Part shown: piece after piece, positions 7,232-13,483 of the stretch
Numbering within the stretch: the first letter of the stretch is position 1
Layout: every line of letters begins with the position of its first letter
DNA from: Hyphomicrobiaceae bacterium
GTDB lineage: Bacteria > Pseudomonadota > Alphaproteobacteria > Rhizobiales > Hyphomicrobiaceae
Length of the DNA stretch: 14,800 bases
Direction of reading: 5' to 3'
Assembly: GCA_017353825.1 (NCBI GenBank)
Contig: JAFMSC010000049.1
Coordinates: forward strand, 1-14,800
Program-made: the position numbers and the translations under genes
The notes under the pieces: model-generated
Seen by the model: the letters and a program-made list of their open reading frames with translations, nothing else
What the model was told of the DNA's origin: nothing
Databases searched by the model: none

Positions 7232-8998
7232 ATGCGAAAGGCAGTTGCGTCCCGGGTAAATCGCTATCTGGGCCGGCTGGTAGTGCTGGCGTTCGGCATC
7301 GGCGCCCTGGCCGCCCTTGAGCTGTGGCGCAGCTATGAGCAGGCGACGAGCACCGCCAAGCGGTCCGTAACGAGCCTCACCCGCCTGCTCGCCGAGCAGA
7401 CCGACCGCACCATCCAGGCGATCGATTTCACGCTGATCGGCATGCGCGACGCGCTGCGAGTGGCGCCGACCCTGCCTGCGGACGATGCCGCCTTTCGCGC
7501 GATCATTACGCACCAGCTCGCGAGGCTTCCCTATGTGCGGGCGCTGTGCGTTATAGGGCCGGACGGGTTCATCGTGCACCAGACCGATAATCCCGAGACA
7601 CCGCGTGTGAGCATGGCGGATCGGCCCTACTTCCGGGCCCATCAGCAGGACGAGCGCCCTGACTTGCGCATCGGCCAGCCGTTGCGAAGCCGGTCCGCCG
7701 GCAAGTGGTTCGTGAGCTTCAGCCGCAGGATCACCAACCCTGACGGCAGCTTCGGCGGGATCGTCATAGCGGCCGTGGAGCCGGGTTACTTCAAGCACTT
7801 CTATGAAGGCATATCACTCGACGACCACGATCTCGTCTCGCTGCTCCTCAACGACGGCACCGCGCTCGCGCGCGTGCCCGACCACGAGGGCGCCATCGGC
7901 AAGTCCTACGGCGACAGCCCGCTCCTCAAGCGAGCATTGACGGAAGGCAGCAGCGCCGAGTGGAGCACCAGCCCCGTCGACGGGATCACGCGCCTCGTCG
8001 GCTACCGCAAGCTTGCGGGCGCCCCTGTCATCGTGCTCGCCGGCTGGTCCAAGGGCACGGTCTACAAGCCCTGGGTGGAGCACGCCATCCTCGTCGGCAG
8101 CGGCTCCGTTCTGGTCTGGAGCATGGCCGCCGGGCTCGCCCTGCTTTCGCTCCGGCATCGCCGGCGCGAACAGCAGGAGCGGGCGTTCCGGGCGCATGCC
8201 CAGCGCCTCGAGATGATGGGCCGCATCGCCGGGGGCATCGCACACGATCTCGGCAACACCATCCGAATCGCGCGCACGACGTTCTCGCTCATCAAGCCAT
8301 CGCTCGCGTCCCGGCAGGATGTGCTCACGCTTGTGGACGACGCCGACCGGTCGCTCAAGAGCGCCTTCGACATCATCGACCGCCTCTTGGCGTTTGCGCG
8401 GCGCCAGGAGCTGAGCCCGCGCGCCACCGACCTTGGAGAGGTGATCTCCGGCTTCCTGCCGATCCTGAAGCAGGCCGCGGGCCCGCGCATCGAACTCGAT
8501 CTCACCGTTGTCCATGCGCTCGTGTGCCTGATCGACCCGGTCCATCTGGAGTCCGCGCTGTTGAACCTCGTGCTCAACAGCAAGGACGCAATGCCGGAGG
8601 GTGGTCGCATCGCCATCGAGGTGCGCAACGCGGAGCCGCCGCACCGCGGCAGGACTGGGCGCGGCCGCAAGGCGGCCGCCGCGCCCTGGCCACAGATCGT
8701 CGTGCGCGACGACGGCACAGGCCTGTCCCGCAAGGTGGCGACCGCGCCCTGGGCACAGATCGTCGTGCTGGATGACGGCGCGGGCATGTCGCGCGAGGTC
8801 CTGGAGCGGGCCTTCGAGCCGTTCTTCACCACCAGGACGGGAGGCAACGGCCTCGGCCTCAGCCAGGTGCTGGGTTTCGTCCAGCAGAGCGCGGGCGAGG
8901 TGCAGATTGAGAGCAAGGAAGGCGCAGGCACCACCGTCACCCTGCGCTTCCCCACCACGGCCCATGCCCCCGCGCCCCCCGCTGCGCCTTCGTCGTAG
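7232..8998 (+). CDS. Membrane sensor histidine kinase with Cache-like domain and duplicated G1 box
   Basis: A 588-residue sensor kinase. Residues about 12-32 form the first membrane helix and about 284-307 the second; the roughly 250 residues between them form a periplasmic Cache/PDC-like sensor (for example SMADRPYFRAHQ and VSFSRRITNPDGSFGG). The cytoplasmic part has an H-box GGIAHDLGNTI with phosphoacceptor H338, an N-box near LLNLVLNSKDAM (443-454), two G1 boxes (DDGTGLS 493-499 and DDGAGMS 514-520), an F-box FEPFFTTR and G2 GNGLGLSQV (538-546). The G1 doubling comes from a 63-bp tandem duplication. I chose ATG 7232 because GGGAG (7218-7222) precedes it; the frame stays open upstream to a TTG at 7196. 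It probably phosphorylates the regulator encoded upstream. Confidence 0.9.
   Translation: MRKAVASRVNRYLGRLVVLAFGIGALAALELWRSYEQATSTAKRSVTSLTRLLAEQTDRTIQAIDFTLIGMRDALRVAPTLPADDAAFRAIITHQLARLPYVRALCVIGPDGFIVHQTDNPETPRVSMADRPYFRAHQQDERPDLRIGQPLRSRSAGKWFVSFSRRITNPDGSFGGIVIAAVEPGYFKHFYEGISLDDHDLVSLLLNDGTALARVPDHEGAIGKSYGDSPLLKRALTEGSSAEWSTSPVDGITRLVGYRKLAGAPVIVLAGWSKGTVYKPWVEHAILVGSGSVLVWSMAAGLALLSLRHRRREQQERAFRAHAQRLEMMGRIAGGIAHDLGNTIRIARTTFSLIKPSLASRQDVLTLVDDADRSLKSAFDIIDRLLAFARRQELSPRATDLGEVISGFLPILKQAAGPRIELDLTVVHALVCLIDPVHLESALLNLVLNSKDAMPEGGRIAIEVRNAEPPHRGRTGRGRKAAAAPWPQIVVRDDGTGLSRKVATAPWAQIVVLDDGAGMSREVLERAFEPFFTTRTGGNGLGLSQVLGFVQQSAGEVQIESKEGAGTTVTLRFPTTAHAPAPPAAPSS
8666..8791 (+). repeat. 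63-bp in-frame tandem duplication inside the histidine kinase gene
   Basis: Copy one is 8666-8728 and copy two 8729-8791. By hand comparison they share 52 of 63 bases and 15 of 21 encoded residues; each encodes RK..APW.QIVV.DDG.G.S. The duplicated segment carries the beta strand and the G1 (ATP-binding) motif of the HATPase domain. The divergence shows the duplication is not recent. Confidence 0.9.
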
Positions 8999-9033
8999 GT
9001 CCTGGGCGGGCAAGCCGGGACGGTCGCTGGTAC

Positions 9034-9840
9034 TCAGACCTCAATGCCGTACACATCGCCGGAATTGGCGGCATCCGGCAGGGCGGCGATATGGGCGGCC
9101 ATCTCGGGCCCGGAGACCCAGCGGCCGAACGTGAGCTTCTGGCTCTCGCCCAGGGCGATATCGAAGCCGTAAGAGCCAAGCACGGCCAATCGCTCCAGGC
9201 AGCGGAAGGCCACGTCGCGCTGGATGGTGGTAAATTCGAAAGACAGGGCCGGCACGGCCTGCGAGAGGCCCGCCAGTACCATGTCCTCGAAGCCCTCCAC
9301 GTCGATCTTGGCGAACGCGGGCACCCCGTATTGGGCGATCAGTCCGTCGAGCGTCGTGCACGTCACCTCCATCTCCCGATCCCACACCTGTCCCTGCCAG
9401 CCACCGGCTCCGCCCGCGGCACCGATGAAATCCGTCGAGGCGGTGGAGACCGTCGGGTTGGCGGAGTTGATGCGAAGCGTGAGGCGGCCCGGCCGGTCGC
9501 TGCACGCCGCTTCGACCACTGTCACCCCTGGATCGTCCCCGTAAAGCGCGCGCAGGGCCCGCACGCACAACGCCTGCGGCTCCAGCGCCACCACACGCGC
9601 ACCGAGGCGCCGGAAGCTCGAGATGCGGTCGCCCACGTGGCTGCCGATGTCGAACGCCAGTTCGTTTGGCTGCACGAAGCGCGCATAGAGCGCATCCATC
9701 GCCGCGTCCCGCGCCGCATCGCCGTAGTAGACATCAAGCGAGCGGCGTAGCGGGGCGAGCTCGGGATCAGCTTGAAGCGCCGTCAGCATTGAAACCCCCG
9801 AGAGCTCCTCATCCGCCTCGGGTACGAAGCGGACGCGCAT
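9034..9840 (-). CDS. FkbM-family methyltransferase, N-terminus probably fused to a toxin remnant
   Basis: A 268-residue frame encoding a SAM-dependent methyltransferase of the FkbM family, which usually methylates hydroxyl groups of sugars or polyketides. The SAM-binding strand-loop is FDIGSHVGDRISSF (63-76) followed by VVALEPQ; the family signature FAKIDVEGFEDMVLAGL lies at about 176-192. The first 14 residues, MRVRFVPEADEELS, do not fit this family but look like the start of a RelE/ParE toxin, and a decayed antitoxin ends 2 bp upstream. The native methyltransferase start is probably the ATG at 9789 (MLTALQADPE), which would give 251 residues and has CGGGGG just upstream. The substrate is unknown; the neighbouring glucan synthase hints at glucan or lipopolysaccharide but this is weak. 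It converges on the kinase gene. Confidence 0.82.
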   Translation of the reverse strand: MRVRFVPEADEELSGVSMLTALQADPELAPLRRSLDVYYGDAARDAAMDALYARFVQPNELAFDIGSHVGDRISSFRRLGARVVALEPQALCVRALRALYGDDPGVTVVEAACSDRPGRLTLRINSANPTVSTASTDFIGAAGGAGGWQGQVWDREMEVTCTTLDGLIAQYGVPAFAKIDVEGFEDMVLAGLSQAVPALSFEFTTIQRDVAFRCLERLAVLGSYGFDIALGESQKLTFGRWVSGPEMAAHIAALPDAANSGDVYGIEV

Positions 9841-9842
9841 GG

Positions 9843-10081
9843 CTAGCCAATGCGCCGACGCGCCCCCGCCATGGCCTTCTCAAAGTGCACGAGAACCGGG
9901 GCGCCGCCCTCGAGCCTTGGGAAGCGCCCTTCAATCTCCTCAAGCCACACGGCCTCGACCTCCTCAGGAGTCCCATCCCCTTCGTCACCGACAAGGGTCG
10001 CCTCAAGAGGTCGGACAACTTGAGCCGCTGCGGTGTGAGCTTCAGGGCTTCTTCGACGATGGCTCGACCCCGTCCGTTCAT
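9843..10081 (-). pseudogene. Frameshifted antitoxin of the putative addiction-module family (Unstab_antitox-like)
   Basis: Read on the minus strand from ATG 10081, the frame gives MNGRGRAIVEEALKLTPQ then RLKLSDLL, an N-terminus like addiction-module antitoxins (ELLEEALKL-P-ER family pattern). Past about 10005-10009 the matching sequence continues in another frame: EATLVGDEGDGTPEEVEAVW, then LEEIEGRF and finally AGARRRIG and a TAG at 9843-9845. Restoring a single C in CTCTT (to CTCCTT) joins the parts into one 79-residue protein with the normal length and the E-AWLEEIE-R block of the family. So this is a one-base deletion, or a sequencing error. The gene starts 14 bp after the mdoH stop, and what follows 2 bp later looks like the first codons of its toxin. 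The family call is from memory of the motif. Confidence 0.6.
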
Positions 10082-10095
10082 GACAGCCACCCGTA

Positions 10096-11904
10096 TCACC
10101 GTCCGACGCCGTTTCCCATCACTGCATCGACCTCCCCGGGCATCGCAAAATCTTCCGGAATGCCGCACAATCCAAGCCGCTGCAGGGTCTTGCCAAAGGC
10201 TGGGTTGGCCGTGAGCACGGCGAAGGGCACGGCCAGCAGGTAGCCGGCGGTGAGCGGCAGGCTCCACCAAAAGACGGCCGGAGCGATTGCCAAGAGTGCG
10301 CCGCACACGATGACGCCGAACAGCGACTGCGGCCACAGCGACCAGGCCGCGGCTTCCCATGACAGGCGTTGCGCATCACGCGACTGGCCGCCCCACGTCA
10401 CCGACTTGCCGAACGCCAGGCCGACCATGAAGACCGAGGTGCGGATCGTGGACACGCCGCCCTGCAGGAATGAGAATACGAGCTCGATGACTGCGCCCGC
10501 GACAAACCGAAGCCAGCCGCCGTAGCGTGCCACGCCTCCGGGCGTCACCATGGCGTCGGTCAGCCCCGCGATCTTCGGCATCAGGTACATGGTGAAGAAC
10601 GTGACGTAGAGGCCGACCGCGAGCCCTGCCGGGAACTGCGTCGCCCCCCGCGCCTGCCACGCCGCCGTGGGAAGCAGCGCGATCATCAGCGTCCAAGCGG
10701 GAATGCCGATGAACATCAGGATCGCCCACACGAGCTGGAACCGGCTCATGGGGTAGAGCCCGGGTAGGTCGATGAGCTTTGTATACTGCATGTTGCCCTG
10801 GCACCAGCGCACGTCGCGATGGGCGAACTCCAGCATGGTGGGCGGGTTCTCCTCCCAGCTGCCGCGCTCCTCGGGCAGCACGCGCACCTCGTATCCGGCG
10901 CGGCGCATCAAGGCGGCCTCCACCTGGTCGTGCGACAGCACATGACCGCCCAGTGGCGGCTTGCCCGGCAGCATCGGCAGGGCGCAGTGCGCAACGAAGG
11001 GTGCGATGCGCACCAGCGCGTTGTGGCCCCAGTACGGCCCGCAGTCGCCCATCCACCACGCGTGTCCCATGGTATAGGAGCGCATGCCGTGGCGCATGCC
11101 GAACTGGAAGATGCGGGCGAAGCCCGAGGAGGAGGGCATGCCCACCACCAGACTTTGCAGGATGCCGATCTTGGGGTGCGCTTGCATCATGCGCGTGAGG
11201 CGCACGATCTCCTCTCCCGCCATCAAGCTGTCGGCGTCGAGCGGCAGCATGAGCGTGAAGTCGCCGCCCCAGCGTTCGCAGAAATCGCGCACATTGCCGG
11301 CTTTGAACCCCGTATTCTTGTCGCGCCGGCGATAGACGATCCGATCGCCGTCGGGGTCGCAAGCACGCCACGCGGCCACCGCCTTCTCTTCCGCCGCCGC
11401 CAGTTCGGGAAGGCTGGTATCGCTCAGCACGAAGTAGCTGTAAGCGCCACCCTCGCCCGTGGCATCGATGCTGGCCTTGATGGTCTTGAGCCGCAGGATG
11501 GCGCGGCCGGGGTCCTCGTTGCGCACCGTCATGAACACGGCGGTCTTGGTGCGGATGGGGGTCGGCTGGTTGCCAGCCGCGGCGAAGGGCGCCACCTCGC
11601 CCAGCGGGTCCTTGCGGCAATGCAAGAGCCACAGCCCGATCAGCGCGTTCCAGAAGCCCAGCACGGTCCACGGCGAGGCCACGGCGAAGGCCGCAAACAG
11701 GATCAAGTCCACGACGGACCAGCCGCCAGCGTCCAGGATCAGCGCCGCCGCCCACAGCAGGCCCGCGTAGCTGAGCCCGTTGAGGGCGAAGACGACCCGC
11801 CGCCTGCGTGCAAGCACATCGATGGACTGGAGGCCAGCGGGTGTCGTAAGCGTCTGGGCAGGCGGCACCGGCCCAGGCGCGGGGGCGTCAATACTGTCGC
11901 TCAT
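10096..11904 (-). CDS. mdoH: Glucans biosynthesis glucosyltransferase MdoH/OpgH
   Basis: A 602-residue membrane glycosyltransferase of family GT2 that makes the glucan backbone of osmoregulated periplasmic glucans from UDP-glucose. Two N-terminal helices (about 38-58 and 64-95) precede the catalytic domain with TAVFMTVRNEDP (121-132), DKNTGFKAGN (195-204), the metal-binding DADS (223-226), SHDQVEAALMRRAGYEV (324-340) and the acceptor-site motif HRDVRWCQGN (362-371), the MdoH form of QxxRW. Further helices fill about 388-480 and 525-562. E. coli OpgH is about 847 residues; this shorter form is usual in alphaproteobacteria. The ATG at 11904 is 39 bp from the divergent dehydrogenase start, so the promoters must overlap coding or be very compact. 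The partner gene mdoG/opgG is not in the window. Confidence 0.92.
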   Translation of the reverse strand: MSDSIDAPAPGPVPPAQTLTTPAGLQSIDVLARRRRVVFALNGLSYAGLLWAAALILDAGGWSVVDLILFAAFAVASPWTVLGFWNALIGLWLLHCRKDPLGEVAPFAAAGNQPTPIRTKTAVFMTVRNEDPGRAILRLKTIKASIDATGEGGAYSYFVLSDTSLPELAAAEEKAVAAWRACDPDGDRIVYRRRDKNTGFKAGNVRDFCERWGGDFTLMLPLDADSLMAGEEIVRLTRMMQAHPKIGILQSLVVGMPSSSGFARIFQFGMRHGMRSYTMGHAWWMGDCGPYWGHNALVRIAPFVAHCALPMLPGKPPLGGHVLSHDQVEAALMRRAGYEVRVLPEERGSWEENPPTMLEFAHRDVRWCQGNMQYTKLIDLPGLYPMSRFQLVWAILMFIGIPAWTLMIALLPTAAWQARGATQFPAGLAVGLYVTFFTMYLMPKIAGLTDAMVTPGGVARYGGWLRFVAGAVIELVFSFLQGGVSTIRTSVFMVGLAFGKSVTWGGQSRDAQRLSWEAAAWSLWPQSLFGVIVCGALLAIAPAVFWWSLPLTAGYLLAVPFAVLTANPAFGKTLQRLGLCGIPEDFAMPGEVDAVMGNGVGR

Positions 11905-11943
11905 GCGTATCTTGTGTGTCCCAAGCGCGGCGTGAGCTTCACC

Positions 11944-12981
11944 ATGGCAGGCAGCAGCGGTAACATCATGGCAGCCCCATCCGGCGAAAAGCCGCGCCTG
12001 GCGCGGGCGCTGTGGTATACCGGACCGCGCGTGGTCGAACTGGCCGAGGCACCCCTGCCGCCGTTGGCCATGGGCGAGGCGCGGGTGCGCACCCTGTTCA
12101 GCGGCATCAGCCGGGGCACCGAGCGGCTCGTCTTTGAGGGCGCCGTCGGCCGCAGCGAGTGGGCGCGCATGCGCTGCCCGATGCAGGAGGGAGACTTCCC
12201 TTTCCCGGTGAAATACGGCTACTGCGCCGTGGGGCTGGTGGAGGAGGGCCCCGCCGATCTCCTGGGCCGCACCGTGTTCTGCCTGCATCCCCACCAGGAT
12301 GTCTTCCAAGCTCCGGCCTACCGCCTGGAACTCGTCCCCGCTCAAGTGCCGCCGCGCCGTGCAACGCTGGCCGCCAACATGGAAACCGCGCTCAACGCGG
12401 TCTGGGACAGCGGTGCCGGCCCGGGCGACCGCATGGTGGTGGTTGGCGCCGGGGTCGTGGGGCTGCTTGTCGCCTCGCTCGCCGCGCGGCTCCCCGGAGC
12501 AGCCGTCACGCTGGTAGAGGCGGCCGACGGTCGGCAGCCCCTGGCGGAGGCCCTGGGCGCTCGGTTTGCCGCCCCGGACGCAGCGCCGACAGAGGCCGAC
12601 GTGGTGTTCCACGCCAGCGGCAGTGCCGCCGGCCTCAACACGGCGATCGCATGCGCCGGGCTGGAGGCGACCGTGATCGAGATGAGCTGGTACGGTGACA
12701 GGCCTGTCGAGATCGGCCTGGGCGGCGCGTTCCACAGCCGCCGCCTCAAGCTCGTATCATCCCAGGTCGGCCAAGTCTCTCCGAGCCGCAGGCCCCGCTG
12801 GGACTACGCGCGCCGCATGGCCACTGCGCTCAGTCTGCTGGACCAGCCGGCCCTCGACGGCCTGGTCGCCGAGGAGGTCGCCTTCGACGAGGCCCCGCGC
12901 GAGATGCCGCGCATCCTGGGATCAAGCGCGGCCGGAATTGCGCACGGTCTTGCCCCAGTCATCCGCTACTCCCAAGTCTGA
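11944..12981 (+). CDS. MDR-superfamily dehydrogenase without zinc ligands (BchC-like)
   Basis: A 345-residue medium-chain dehydrogenase/reductase (337 if the ATG at 11968 is used; neither has a strong ribosome-binding site). The N-terminal domain has SGISRGTERLVFEG (53-66) and FPFPVKYGYCAVG (85-97); the nucleotide-binding Rossmann motif is VVVGAGVVGLLVASLAA (165-181). Zinc-dependent members have Cys in CGICGTD and a GHE histidine; here these positions read SGISRGTE and KYGY, and no four-Cys structural zinc loop is visible, so it should be zinc-free like BchC, whose SGISTGTERL motif it resembles. Databases often call this group zinc-binding alcohol dehydrogenase. It probably oxidises or reduces a hydroxyl/carbonyl substrate with NAD(P). 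A 12-bp tandem repeat begins across its stop codon. Downstream genes suggest a pterin-related substrate, by inference. Confidence 0.85.
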   Translation: MAGSSGNIMAAPSGEKPRLARALWYTGPRVVELAEAPLPPLAMGEARVRTLFSGISRGTERLVFEGAVGRSEWARMRCPMQEGDFPFPVKYGYCAVGLVEEGPADLLGRTVFCLHPHQDVFQAPAYRLELVPAQVPPRRATLAANMETALNAVWDSGAGPGDRMVVVGAGVVGLLVASLAARLPGAAVTLVEAADGRQPLAEALGARFAAPDAAPTEADVVFHASGSAAGLNTAIACAGLEATVIEMSWYGDRPVEIGLGGAFHSRRLKLVSSQVGQVSPSRRPRWDYARRMATALSLLDQPALDGLVAEEVAFDEAPREMPRILGSSAAGIAHGLAPVIRYSQV

Positions 12982-13040
12982 GCCAAAGTCTGAGCCAAAG
13001 TCCGAGCCAAAGTCCGAGCCAAGCAAGTCTGAGCCAAGTC
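12974..13040 (+). repeat. 12-bp tandem repeat across the dehydrogenase stop codon
   Basis: Units of AAGTCTGAGCCA or AAGTCCGAGCCA start at 12974, 12986, 12998 and 13010; after a 3-bp insertion a fifth starts at 13025, then a partial unit. The first unit contains the TGA stop (12979-12981). The second unit repeats the in-frame TGA, the third and fourth have CGA at that place, and the fifth has TGA again. Read-through would therefore stop again after four codons. Confidence 0.88.
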
Positions 13041-13113
13041 CACACGCCGCCGGTCGTGCCTCAGTTTGAGATTTCATGTACCCGGCTGCATGTCATACTG
13101 CCTCATTGCGGTC

Positions 13114-13143
13114 CGTAATGTTGGCCTGCTAGGTAACATTACG
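13114..13143. promoter_or_regulatory. 9-bp inverted repeat upstream of a small membrane-protein gene
   Basis: CGTAATGTT (13114-13122) and AACATTACG (13135-13143) are perfect inverted copies separated by 12 bp, about 30 bp before the ATG at 13173. The right arm also sits in a smaller palindrome GTAA-CA-TTAC (13133-13142). The spacing between arm centres is about two helical turns, as expected for a dimeric regulator, but an RNA hairpin is equally possible. A poor promoter (TTGAGA 13066-13071 and TGTCAT 13091-13096) lies upstream. Confidence 0.5.
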
Positions 13144-13172
13144 TAGCCTCGGCGCTACCCCAGGGTGTTGAA

Positions 13173-13349
13173 ATGAGCAGGCAGGGAGCTGCGGCGCTTT
13201 ACGTACTGGCAATGGTCGCGGTCATAGTGGGCGCTGATTTGATGTTCTTCAGAAACCGATTCTGGGAACGCCTGATCGCAAATATTGGCATCGTCCTGGT
13301 GTTCGCAGCTTTCTACCTGAGAGCCTTCGGAGCGCCATGGTCGCGGTGA
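13173..13349 (+). CDS. Small two-helix membrane protein of unknown function
   Basis: A 58-residue protein starting at ATG 13173 with AGGG (13162-13165) at good distance upstream and ending at TGA 13347-13349. It has two hydrophobic helices, ALYVLAMVAVIVGADLMFF (residues 8-26) and LIANIGIVLVFAAFYL (about 34-49), joined by a short basic-aromatic loop, RNRFWER. The layout suggests an inner-membrane hairpin with both helices crossing the membrane. I believe similar short proteins with an RFWERL-type loop are conserved in alphaproteobacteria, but cannot verify this here. A perfect inverted repeat lies just upstream. No function can be assigned; its place between the dehydrogenase and the PTPS-fold gene may be chance. 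Confidence 0.7.
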   Translation: MSRQGAAALYVLAMVAVIVGADLMFFRNRFWERLIANIGIVLVFAAFYLRAFGAPWSR

Positions 13350-13438
13350 GAGTGATCAGCAATCGGGTACACCGAAATTTCAAACCGAGACGCTACCCGC
13401 CGCCGAGAGCCCCGAGACAACCCCCGTAACACCACGCT

Positions 13439-13483
13439 CCGAGACCCCTCCGAGACACCCCCGAGACACCCCCCGAGACACCC
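13439..13483 (+). repeat. C-rich 11-12 bp tandem repeat directly before the PTPS-fold start codon
   Basis: CCGAGAC recurs at 13439, 13450, 13461 and 13473, each followed by C-rich sequence, ending at the base before the ATG at 13484. Looser copies occur upstream at 13385, 13403 and 13412. The repeat fills the position of the ribosome-binding site, leaving only GAGA as a weak purine stretch. Confidence 0.8.

Noticed and set aside
9839..10243. Plus-strand open frame of 134 codons opposite the antitoxin and the end of mdoH
   Set aside because: Its product is Pro/Ser/Arg-rich with no domain, while the opposite strand shows a recognisable although frameshifted antitoxin.
10819..11943. Open frame upstream of the dehydrogenase, antisense to mdoH
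   Set aside because: It is in frame with the dehydrogenase but mirrors conserved MdoH catalytic sequence; the dehydrogenase domain begins only after 11944.
11905..12735. Open frame upstream of mdoH on the minus strand, antisense to the dehydrogenase
   Set aside because: MdoH similarity begins at the ATG at 11904; the upstream part mirrors the conserved Rossmann domain of the dehydrogenase.
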